NCBI GenBank assembly: GCA_014904845.1
Contig: MU119349.1
Location: forward strand, 62,001 to 126,000
DNA: 64,000 nucleotides
From: Acephala macrosclerotiorum
Taxonomy: Eukaryota; Ascomycota; Leotiomycetes; Helotiales; Mollisiaceae
Reading direction: 5' to 3'
The notes under the pieces: generated by a model
Databases searched by the model: none
Told to the model about the DNA's origin: nothing
What the model saw: the letters and a program-made list of their open reading frames with translations, nothing else
Shown: positions 22,970-33,329 of the stretch, one piece after another
How positions within the stretch are numbered: the stretch's first letter is position 1
How the letters are laid out: every line of letters starts with the position of its first letter
Made by a program: the position numbers and the translations under genes

Positions 22970-25142
22970 ATGCGCCTTGCTGTCCTGTTATCATGTTTGT
23001 TGTTTGTATTTGTTGAGATTGCGGGCGGCGCCCAACTAAACAACAGCTTCACAAACGGATTCCAGTCGCAAGTCTCGTCGCGGCTTCGCTGGCTGTACCC
23101 ACACATCTCCAGAGGGCGTCTCAACCTGTCTGAGATGAGCCAGATCATAGCCCTGTGTGGTATTCTTGTCCCTGGCTGGTGGCTATTACGACGGATGCAG
23201 AAATATGGCAAGTCGTTGTCATTGGACTCTGAAAGTCCTCAAAGTGGAGGGACATATCCTGCAGATGAAAATGGCAAGTTGACTCATCAAATGTCCGAAA
23301 GCATGCTGACAATATCTCACAGAGGCCGAAGCATCAGACCCAGGGTTGCTGAAGAAGCATACTAAGTTCAAGTCCTACACTACGAGTCAATTTACATACC
23401 CAAAGATCCGAGTCTTCTTCCGACCACACCCTCAGATCGCAAAACTGCCTACCGATCCCGCACCGCTGCCATTGCTCGTATTCATACATGGTCTTGGTGG
23501 TTCAGTGGCCCAATTCCACCCACTGTTGACAAGCCTGGTGAACAACTCTACCTGTCTCGCTATAGACTTACCCGGTTGTGGCGTTTCTTCGTTCGCACCA
23601 AAAGCTTGGGATGCATACACAACAGAGAGTCTTGCAGAGTTGCTTGAGATCATCGTCGAGGACTACAGAGACAAGGATGCAGAGCAAGGAGTTGTCCTGA
23701 TCGGCCATAGCATGGGCTGCTCTCTTGCAGCAATGCTTGCATCAAGGAATTCCAAGCACTATACCGACCTTTCAGATCATGTCGTTGGACTCGTGGCTAT
23801 ATGTCCTGTAGCAGGACCTCCTTCAGAAATAGAAGTCGCCAAGTTCAGGAAGCTTCTCTGGATCCCAGGTCCTGTGTTCAACGCTTGGCGAAGATGGGAT
23901 CGCCGAGGAGGAGTTGAAAGTGCTAGTGTCACCCGATTTGTAGGACTTGATTCCGACGTGGAAACGAAGAAGCTCCAGTATCGTTTCAATGAACAAAGCA
24001 AGACCCCAGTATGGAGGCGAATGGCCAGCGGCTCGTTACCTCATTACTATAATGGAGTAGCCACAGGTGGACTGCCAGGAGTAGAGGTGTGGGCGGGCTT
24101 GGAAGTGCCTGTATTTCTCGTCGCAGGGGATGCAGATAACATCACAAAACCTGTTGAGATTGAGAAGATCGCCAAATTCCTAGGAAAGTCGCATCCTGTT
24201 CAAATTGAAGTGGACGAGGATAGCAAACCAATTGTTAATGCAGCTGCACTAGTTGATTCGGCTCTCGAAGGACCGACAAGAAGTCCCAGGCAGATTAATT
24301 CAATACGGGATGAAGATTTCCTGAAAGCGGACCCGAATACATTCGAGGATGCACACGAGGACCCATCGACGCCAAATGATGGACTCTCTGTCGTTCCTCC
24401 GCAAGCCTTCAAGCCAAAGAAGGTCCTCAAAACAACTATTCTTCCCGCACCAGCCTCTCATGCACTCATTTATCAGCCAGCGCAAGTCAGAATTTTGGCT
24501 GGTCTGATATCAGACTTCCTGTGTAGTCAGGTTTCGCCTCGATTAAACCTAGGCTGGCAATTGCAATTTCTCTCGACGTCTGGAAAATGGGATGTCAAGA
24601 ACCTGGAGAAGTGGAAGAAGGTTGCGCCGGTTTCTGGGCCAATTGCAGGTATTTTCCGTGCCATGAAGACACTGCGAGAGGTCGACGAAACCCATTGTCC
24701 TTCTGTATTTGTTCGAGATTGGGGTGCTCAGGTCAAGGACATCATCGACATTTCCCACGAAAGTCCGGTTTACGACCCCAGAGGTCTCGAGAAAGGTGGT
24801 GTGCATTACCACAAATTCCCAACTGTTTCGAAGATACCCCCCACAGGAGACGAAGTGACTGCATTCATTGCGCTCGTTGATCGCTTGATCGAGGAGCAGA
24901 AGGTTAGAGCCGAGAAGGAAGGATGGACTGAAAAGCATTACATCGGAGTGCATTGCCACTATGGGTTCAATCGCACGGGATACTTCATTGTGTGCTATCT
25001 GGTTGAGAGATTGGGATATGATGTGCAGGTTGCCATCGACGAATTTGCTCAGCAGAGACCTAAGGGCATCAAGCATGCCCATTTCTTGGATCAACTATTT
25101 GTTAGATTCTGCCATGGGTTGAAGAGGGCTCCAACTTTATGA
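22970..25142 (+). CDS. Alpha/beta hydrolase fused to RNA-triphosphatase-type cysteine phosphatase
   Basis: Two exons, join(22970..23273, 23323..25142), 707 aa, with a 49-nt GC-AG intron (GCAAGT donor). Residues 1-20 look like a signal peptide or anchor, and a second hydrophobic stretch follows (IIALCGILVPGWWLL). The hydrolase domain (about 125-390) has FIHGLGG and the GHSMG elbow (Ser near 231). After an acidic linker comes a cysteine-phosphatase domain (about 480-707). Its signature is HCHYGFNRTG with Cys646 and Arg652 (C-x5-R), followed by 'FAQQRPKGI...FLDQLF'. That sequence most resembles metazoan capping-enzyme RTPase and PIR1/DUSP11 rather than ordinary dual-specificity phosphatases. Fungal capping normally uses a different, metal-dependent triphosphatase, so the role is not obvious. 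Confidence 0.85.
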
Positions 25143-25506
25143 TATTCGACGATACATGCAATAATATCTGCGTTGTATGATAGGTGGATTGGCTTCATAG
25201 ACGGATGGCTTTCGCGAGAATCACCTGGGAGGAATGGCTACGGCCCACTGGGAACTATTCACGAATAATGAATATGCATATTTTGGTCATGATAACTCAA
25301 TTGTCAAGCTGTGAAGTCCATCAGAGATAGTCAAGACATCTGAAGCGTTCAAGTAGATGCCGCCAAGAGGAGCTCCATTTACGGTTAGCGCCAAAAGCTC
25401 GAACAGGGGTAGCAACTTAGAGCTTCAAAGACGTCAACGAAAAGACGAACATTCAAACTTTCACCCAAAGTCCAACACGGCTCTAGACACTCAAAACCAC
25501 TTCAAA
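25143..25506. other. Intergenic
   Basis: No separate gene. It includes an in-frame ATG at 25357 that would add 50 residues to the NDUFAF3 protein, judged less likely as the start. Confidence 0.55.
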
Positions 25507-26315
25507 ATGCCTCCAATCTGCATCCTCTCCCGCCCAACAGTCCGCGAACTCGCCAACTTCCTCCTCTCCCCACCAAGCGCACCCCAAAAAACACGCTGCA
25601 TCTCTCACATCTCGTACCTCATCCGCCCCCACTCTGCCTCCCGCCCTCCCTTTCCCTCACCACGGCACCTCTCCTCCACAGCCTCCTTCCTCTCTTCATC
25701 AAAACCCCAAACCCGTGATAGAGGTCCACCTTCGACAGAAGACACACAAACAGATTTCGGCGCCCTAAATGTCCTAGGAAATACTCCAGCTCCGAGTACG
25801 AGCATAGATGCTTGTCTGTGGGATGGGTTTCATTTGGATAGTGGGGTGAAGATTACAGGTGGGACGGGGGTGTTGCTTATTGCTGGTGAGGCGTTTAGTT
25901 GGAGGCCTTGGGAGGCTGTAGGTAGTGTCAGAGGGCAAGAAGGGGATGGGGGAGGGAAAGTGTTGAGGTTGGTAAATGAGAAGGGGCAGTGGGATGTTAG
26001 GGATGAGGCTTGGGGGGTGCTGGATTTGGTTTGGCCGAAACCTGGTATGTCACGGAAGAGATAATTTGGACAGAGACGGTAAAGCAACAAGGCTGACATA
26101 TGGTAGATCTCTTGATTCTCGGCCTTGGACAGGACATGAGGCCAATAAGTCCGAAAGTCAGACAATATATCAACAGCCTCGGCATTCGAGTTGATATCCA
26201 GGATACAAGGAATGCGGCGGCACAATATAATCTACTGGCAACTGAGAGGGGGATTGGGAATATTGCTGCTGCTTTGATTCCTATTGGGTGGAGGGATGGA
26301 GTGGGAGTTGTGTGA
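25507..26315 (+). CDS. NADH dehydrogenase complex I assembly factor 3 (NDUFAF3/DUF498)
   Basis: Two exons, join(25507..26044, 26107..26315), 248 aa. The chosen ATG (AAAATGC context) opens an Arg/Ser/Pro-rich presequence consistent with mitochondrial import. The Mth938/DUF498 domain is clear: 'DACLWDGFHLDSGVKITGGTGVLLI' in pieces, then 'EAWGVLDLVWPKP' and, after the intron, 'DLLILGLGQDMRPISP' and 'DTRNAAAQYNLLATE'. The ending 'GNIAAALIPIGW' is typical of this family. In animals the protein works in the mitochondrial matrix with NDUFAF4 in early complex I assembly. The alternative upstream ATG at 25357 cannot be excluded. Confidence 0.88.
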
Positions 26316-26882
26316 TAGGGGGAGATGCCCGCTATGCCGAAGGCCGACTCGCATATGATATGGTTCGTACTACAACGTCCGGCCTACCTAAGACGTGCAA
26401 CAAAGACTGCGGAGAGGGGTAGCTAATGCAGGAGTGGCACGCTACGGGCAATGCCCCAGATGGTAACCGCATTCCCAAGTATTTCACACAACATAAGTCC
26501 AGACAACACCTGCAACTCCTTCATCTCCCATTTAATAATTCAAGGTCACCTGACTCGAACCCCTCATTATAGTCAGAGCTAGCTACGTACAATTACGTCT
26601 AGACTGTATGAAGTCATCTGCTTATCCCGAGCCACTTCAATTGGCCTGGGAGCGAGCATGGACGAGAATATCAGCATCAACAAAACAAGCTTCTCTTTCT
26701 CTCGTGTTCGCATTTCTCCATGGAGTTAAGCAATCTCCATGTCGTTCTTGCCTCTATCCTCTCATCTGCAAAATCTACATGACCCCCTCTATCTCTGTAT
26801 CCCCATCTGGTAAAGAAGCTCTTGACAAGCCTACCATAACAATACTTCAATCATCATCATCAGACATCTTTCAGCTTTCACA
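26316..26882. other. Intergenic, no gene seen
   Basis: Open frames continue upstream of the aldehyde dehydrogenase but without conserved sequence. Treated as promoter and 5' leader. Confidence 0.5.
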
Positions 26883-28583
26883 ATGCCAGTCTCATTCCCC
26901 ACCCTCTCATCTTACAACCTCCAGCACCTCACCCACTACCCACTTTCCCGTCTACAACCCCGCTACCGGCTACCTCCTGACCACCATCGCCGGCGGCGAC
27001 ACCACCACCTCCTCCTCCGCCATCCTCGCAGCCGAAAAAGCCTACCAATCCGACTGGCGATGGCGTTCACCTCTCGAACGAGCCTCCTTCCTCCTCAAAA
27101 TAGCAGACGAGGTTGAGAAACACTCCGAAGAATTGGCGGAGATTCTTTGTTTGGAAAATGGAAAACCGTATCAAGATGCCCTGAATTTTGATGTTAGGTT
27201 TGCGGTAGAGATTTTTAGGTATTTTGGGGGTTTGGTGGGGAAGTTGCTGGGGGAGATGTATGAGGTTGGGGTGTTTATGTGCAGGTTCATAGGGAACCTT
27301 TTGGGCGAGTAGATGACAGATGGGAGAGTCAGTGTCTGGGTTGGTAAGCTGACGAGCGTTCAGAGTGACGGCTGGAATTCTGCCTTTTAATTGGCCTCCA
27401 ATTCACACGGGAGGGAAGATAGCCCCAGCTATTGCTATGGGTAACTCTTTCCTCACAACTCATCTTCAAACGCAATACTAACAGTGTCAGGCAACACTAT
27501 AATCATCAAACCCGGCGAACAAGCCCCCTCAACCTCAATCCGCATGATCCAAATCATGCAAACCATGCTTCCACCAAATGTAGTACAATTCATCCCCGCC
27601 CTCGGCCCCGATGTCCCTCAACTGCTCACCTCGCACTCCCTCATCAAGAAAATCTCACTCACAGGCTCCACAGCTGCCGGAGCAGCAGCAGCAAAAACAG
27701 CTGCCTCGCACGTTATTCCCGCAACGCTCGAGCTCGGAGGTAAGAACGCCATTGTGGTGTTTGAAGATGCAGATCTTGAGAGAGCGGTTAATGATGCGCT
27801 TGAGGGGGCGTTCATTAATAAAGGGGAAGCTTGTACTGTTGGTTCGAGACTGTTGGTCCATAGCAGCATTCATGATGAGTTTGTGACGAGACTTGCTGCC
27901 ATAGTGAGCAAGCTGGTGGTTGGTGATGGAATGGATTCCAAGACTCATGTAGGACCATGTGTGTCGAAAGTCCAGCAGGAGAAAGTGTTGAAGTATATTG
28001 AGATTAGAAAAGAGGAAGGAGCGGAGATTGTGGTTCAAGCAAAGTTGCCGAGTGAAGAAAAGTATAAGGAGGGTTACTTTGTGCCGCCGACTTTGTTTAG
28101 GGGTGTGAAGAAGGGGATGAGGATTTTGAGGGAGGAGATATTTGGACCGGTGATTACGGTGACGAAATTTGAGGATGAGAAAGAAGCGATTGAGATTGTG
28201 AATGATACGCCGTACGGGTTGGCGTGTGGAATTTACTCGAGGAATTCAGAGAAGTGTTTGCGTATTGCGGTGAGTTTTCAGTCCCTTTGGTTATGTGGAA
28301 TAAGTTGCTGATTTCGGGCAGAGACATGTTGATGCGGGTATGATCTTCATCAACAATTACAACGGAGCAGCGATCGGGACGCCGTTCGGAGGTATGAAAG
28401 AAAGGTACGAAAATACTACTTCCCTGAACAGCAACACGAAGCTGACTCCTTGCCAGTGGATATGGGAGAGAACATTGTATCGAGACACTCAATGAATGGT
28501 CGACACCGAAGCAAATCCGAATTCCAAGCGGTCTTTCAGAAATTCCTTCATGGAGTGTAATTGTAGATGTCACCAAGAACTAA
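26883..28583 (+). pseudogene. Aldehyde dehydrogenase, frameshifted
   Basis: Five coding blocks: 26883..27304, 27364..27440, 27491..28269, 28322..28404, 28457..28583. Typical ALDH sequence is present: FPVYNPATG, ILPFNWPPIHTGGK, KPGEQAP, the glutamate in LELGGKN, the catalytic cysteine in GEACTVGSR, EIFGPV and PFGGMKESGYG. It resembles NAD(P)-dependent succinate-semialdehyde or related short-aldehyde enzymes. Two breaks are visible. The start MPVSFPTLSSYN is in a different frame from FPVYNPATG and the usual intervening strand is missing. A run of four G at 27268-27271 sits where five would keep frame between GEMYEV and VYVQVHREPFG. Intron 1 (27305-27363) uses a GC donor. A sequencing error at the G run is possible, so inactivation is not certain. 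Confidence 0.75.
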
Positions 28584-29615
28584 GATTTCTGAAGTTAAGT
28601 ACGTCTGTATCTTCCCCATGCCATTAATGAGCTTCGCGGGGTATGGTGAAAGAGAAAAATGGTAGCATAACTGTAACTCACAGTAAAACATATCGATGCA
28701 TGCTAAAGAGCGACCTTGAAGGACCACTCAGTGCCTTCAAAATGCTGCTTGAACTTGAGAATAGTAGACACTTGCAATATTTGCAGCAGAAGTAATGCTC
28801 CTCAACCTTGAGTTGCTCTGTGCAGACCGAATGGGCCATGATATGACCTGAAATTGCCTGTGGAAAGCAAGAAGGTAAATACCCCAAAGGAAAGCCGCAA
28901 TGAACTTGTATGAAAGGCTGACGATTCGCTAGAGTAAGAACGGGGCGACTGGGCAGTTATGCGTGGTAGGAGGGTAGCTAAGAAGGCACGGAGGGGTGGG
29001 AATGTTTTGGCGGAAGGCTTTCGAGTCTGAATGTTCGATGAAGTTGGGTCCTTCGCATCAGATTCGGTAATTCCGGCCTTCTTAGCCTCTCGCCAAAAGT
29101 TGGTTGTACATTTTTTAAATAGGCGCTGTTTCCCCAACAGAGCACAAGTTGCGCGACAACAGGCTTGTTGGAAAGTCAGGACTCTTGGCTCCAGTTAATA
29201 CCAAGATCGTTCGAATGAAAAACACACCAACGCGAGCTTCAAGTAGCCTACTAAATTAAGTTCTCTACACTGCGTCCCCGTACGCCAGGTTGAGGTTGAG
29301 TCTTTTATTTTTTGCCTAGAAATTTTGAACTTTTTTTTCCCACGCTAAAGGGGAGTTCTCCTTTCTAAGCGAGCCGAAGCGAGAATTGGCGCAAAAAGAC
29401 CACTTCACTACTTTCACAGATCTGCAGACCAAGTCAATAAATGACCTTCAAAGTGATTCTATCACTACTTCATTTAATGCTGAAGGTTGCGTTATTTTGT
29501 GCTTTGATTTCTTTTTAATCTGCATTTTTAAGATCGTGGCGAAATAAGCTTTCGCGACACGTTTGCTCCTCCCGTGTCCTCCCTCCAAACGAACCCAGTT
29601 TCTCCACATCATTCC
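28584..29615. other. Intergenic, no gene seen
   Basis: Short frames only. A T-rich stretch occurs around 29300-29340. Confidence 0.55.
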
Positions 29616-30563
29616 ATGGCAGATATCATCACGATAAGCAAGCACAGTGAGATGTTGGTTCAAACTAAGGGCAGAGGACCCATGTATACTCATTGACGTA
29701 AAGATGAGTATCCTTGTTTCATACGGCGGTTGAGGAAAGATTTGGTATATAGAGATGGTTACCTGTGGTGGGTTAGACAGGCGCAGGCGATCCCAGTAAT
29801 ACAGCTCCCAACGATTCTTTTGGCACTACAAAACATCATGGACCAAGGACAAGCTCACGACCACTGGTACTGTTGCAAATCAATGCTTCAAAACACTCTT
29901 TACTGTCAACGAAATACAGGAGTAGACCGAAAAGATTGGGTCAAATTGTATTCATTCTTTCTCGCTGGTATAGAGAATGCAGTCATCGGCGACCTCGATG
30001 GCCATCCCGAAGGCCCACTAGATTTTGTGGTCGAGGTAAAGAAGGGGCTGAAAGATCTCCATCCACAACCGGACACTTCGTACTACTACTTTGCTCAGGA
30101 TCTTGCTGCGGGCGACCGATCCGACAACCCCTGGTACGGGCTCAAGGTTGAAGAATGGAATGGGATGAAACTCGCAATGGAAAAGACAGAAGTCTGTGTT
30201 CTGTATTGTAAAGAGGATGATATCGAGCATGGCTTTGCCATTTGGGAACTGATGCCTGAGGAAGAGACAAACCCCATCGCCCAAGGCGAGTCAGTGAGTG
30301 CACAAGGCTCCGTAGTCTCGGTTGCGGCTACTACCATGTCACACGCGGAGGCAAGGAGGGTTCGACATGCCAGAGAAAGACGCCAGTCGATGGCGAGCGG
30401 AGCAAATATCAGCGCCCGCCAGCAGTCCAGCCGTGAAGAAGAAGTTGAGCATTCCGGTCCATCCGGACTTTGCTCACTCTTGTGGCGGCCCCTCTCTGAT
30501 CATCAAGATTACAGTGAGCATGAAATGGCCAACAAACCTCATTACATCGAGCGCATGTTGTAG
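29616..30563 (+). CDS. Hypothetical orphan protein
   Basis: Proposed structure join(29616..29646, 29704..30563), 296 aa. The large second exon is open from 29697 but has no early ATG. A short first exon from ATG 29616, with a GTGAGA donor and GTAAAG acceptor (57-nt intron), joins in frame as KH-NEYPCFIRR. The N-terminal two thirds looks globular, with many Trp and Tyr residues (DGYLWWVRQAQ, DHWYCCKSML, SYYYFAQDL). The last third is Arg/Ser/Glu-rich and probably disordered. No known domain recognised. The body is moderately well supported; the first exon is a prediction. Confidence 0.55.
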
Positions 30564-30911
30564 AGTGCCTCTGAACAGATGTATGAAGAGCAACTCGAGT
30601 GCCGTAACTCTTAGAGTAGGATAAGCATACCGTTGTAAAGGGAAAGGCAATCCAGCGTAGCTTTGAAATTAAAGTTTAGAGATTATCTTGACATGTATAC
30701 AAGTTTAGCTAGAATTAAAATTCCTCGACTCTTCTCTAATTCTTGGGGCCCGAACATATGTGATGGGAAAGCCTGTAGGCACCATATCTCAAACGACTAG
30801 ACAAAATGTCTTAAAACCTCCGCGAAGCATCGCCAGTACCGACCGCATGAGACGAAACTGCCAGGACAACCTCACTTTTGACCACGCAGCCGCTCGAAGC
30901 TTCTCAGCAAA
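30564..30911. other. Intergenic
   Basis: No gene seen. Confidence 0.55.
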
Positions 30912-32062
30912 ATGAATATCTTCAACAGATCGAGTTATCCACCTCCACAATACCAACATCACGACAATGCTAAGCAACGACAATCACAACAACTTCCAAT
31001 CACACGGGAATATTACAATGGGTAAGAAAGAACAATAGTTTCAGAACTATAAAAACTGATTCTGAGAACTTTCAAGATCGTCCACTTGAGACCCAGTCCG
31101 CACCTCCTAGCCCTTCCTTCAAAACCTCCTTCAGATCGAACAGAAGAGCCACCAGCCTCGACCTCGACTTACCACGTCTTAAGTCTTCTACTGCAACTAC
31201 CGAACTTATCTTCTGTTGCGAGGACTGTATCAATTCTATTAAAGAGGAAGATATTGATAATTTTGGTCAAATTGGCTCGACCTGCCCCCCTTTCCAAGGC
31301 TCGGTTCGATCTATCACTCTCAAGCACGTGATTGTGATCGCTCCTATTACGAAGAACCCGAAGCCAAACAATCCTAAGAAGCCAGTTCGATACTACGCAT
31401 ATCTCGAGAGGGCTAATGAATACCGTGAGATTGATTCTATCCTCTTCACCTATCTCCAAGATGTGGGTAGCTTCAACGAGGAGACGACCAAGGCACGATT
31501 CACTTGCAAGACACACGGCCAAACCTACAACCTCATACGCTACACTTCTCCTCATTCCGAATCCGACTCCGCCACCGAATACTTTTCCGAATCGGACACC
31601 GAAACCTCTTCTCCTCAATCCGAGACCCACTCTTCCTCCGGTGATTCTTCCGTATCTGGCACTGAAGGCCCATCTCCTGAATCTCTATCCGACTCTACCC
31701 TCGAATGTTCTTCCGAGTCCGACATCGAAGATAGGGAATATGAGTCAAATCTGCTGTCCTCACTATCTCTTTACACAACCGAAGCTTACGGCACCTCCGT
31801 TCGAGCCCTCTCGCCCTATCAGCTTTCCGTTGAGAAGCGAAGGTTCATGATCCGCAAGCTCAGCTACGGCAGAAAGGACCAAATGGAGGAGATCATAAAT
31901 TCCGCAGTGATTTCTGACGAGGATCGGGGCCGAAGAGACAGATGGGGATGGCAAGGACGTAGACATAAGAAGGAGGCTCAGGAGATGTTGGATTTCGAGA
32001 TGAGGTATTGCTTGGGGAAGATGAGGATGTTCTTTCTGGATGGCAGGGTTGATTCAGCTTGA
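30912..32062 (+). CDS. Hypothetical Ser/Glu-rich acidic protein
   Basis: Proposed structure join(30912..31021, 31111..32062), 353 aa. The second exon lacks an ATG before its conserved-looking part, but exon 1 from ATG 30912 (Q/P-rich start, YPPPQYQHHDN) with a GTAAGA donor and a pyrimidine-rich CTCCTAG acceptor restores the frame. Residues about 65-140 contain Cys pairs (FCCEDC, STC) and 'RYYAYLERANEYREID', possibly a small folded domain. A long Ser/Glu/Asp/Thr stretch follows (repeats like SESD and SSESD), then a basic C-terminal helix region. No family recognised. The acidic Ser tract resembles casein-kinase-2 target regions, which is inference. Confidence 0.55.
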
Positions 32063-33320
32063 AGTGACAGCTGTGGTCGGGGATGTCGAAGCGATGATAT
32101 GGTGGCGGAGCACGATATGAGATAGTATTCTGAAGGGAGGGGAGATGTTTTGACAGTTAGAGTGGCAGGTATTGGGAGAGTTGATTCTCGAAGTGGTACA
32201 AAAGTTATGAGGGATCTGCAGCAACGGAAACGGCTCTGCTGGGAATTTTGATCATTATTTAGAAATCAGAGCCTTCGCAGCATGCAGAACATCGCAATGC
32301 GTACAACATTCTCAAACACTTTTCTGGAATCACTTGCTTGGTGAGAGTTAGGTCGATACTGGTGCCTGAGGCATATTTCAAAAAATCCTTCCTCTGGGCA
32401 TTCAATAATTAGCGTTTGCTAGTCAGTGCATGAAAAGTGATGAATCAATGGATCACTGACAGAGAAATTAGTGGAATTCATCTGATGATTCATCGCAAGT
32501 CGTCTCATGATTCAATGCAAACCTGTCTAGTGATTCAGGATGTCTTAAAATGCAGCAGAATCAAAGACTTATGGGCAAGAATCTTCATGATGATTCAACA
32601 AAAGGTGAAGCCAACCCCTCACTTTCCTCACCGCTCAAATTTAGCGACCGGTATACCACCAGTACAACGAACAGTATCGTGTCCCAGAAATGGTCAGCAT
32701 AAATGAAGATTCTTGCACGGAACATAGTATGAAACCTGACTCTAGAAGCCTGAGCTTTCTTCAGACGTTACTTCTCTCCATGACCCTGACGCTCCCAAAT
32801 CTTCGGTCTCGGCTCTCAGAAATAGCTAACACAAACTATTTCTTCTCTGAGCCTCCGGGGGGTTAGAAGAGAGCTTGAACCTTCATGTCCTACACCCACC
32901 TATTTCTTCAACTTTTCCTTTCGTCTAGCACTCCTCCACCCCCATAGTGACAAACTGTTCGTTCCTTCTTGAAGAGGCGATTTGGATGCATATATTCCTT
33001 CAGCCTCTGATCATCGGTGAATTGAAGCAAAACGTGGATCTCGATCCACAAAGTGTGCCTATGTCTGCGGTCGTGACTTCCCTTCTCATTCTCGTCTAGA
33101 ATCAGAATGTGCTCTCAAATGTCTGAAGGGATTAGGTTGACATATCTCCCTTTGGCTACCTAGTACGTGACGTAAATGTTGAGGCCCGACATCGGTATCT
33201 CCTCTATCGCTCCCTCCCTCCTCATCAGAGTTGGACCTTGACTCCTGGAAGTGGGGTATTGTTCAGTCGTCCCGTCCTCTTCCTCTTCTGTGTAAAGGGA
33301 AAGTCCGTGACTGATTCAGT
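32063..33320. other. Intergenic with TGATTCA cluster
   Basis: No gene is supported. Five TGATTCA motifs (either strand) lie within 32441-32597. Confidence 0.55.
32441..32597. repeat. Cluster of five TGATTCA heptamers
   Basis: Copies at 32441-32447 (as TGAATCA), 32486-32492, 32508-32514, 32531-32537 and 32591-32597. The heptamer is close to the bZIP sites TGACTCA/TGAGTCA. It may be regulatory or a short-repeat relic. Confidence 0.6.
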
Positions 33321-33329
33321 GGCTGGAAC

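Noticed and set aside
31022..31044. 23-nt intron for the acidic orphan gene
   Set aside because: Phase-compatible but too short for splicing; an 89-nt intron to 31110 also keeps frame and has a better acceptor.
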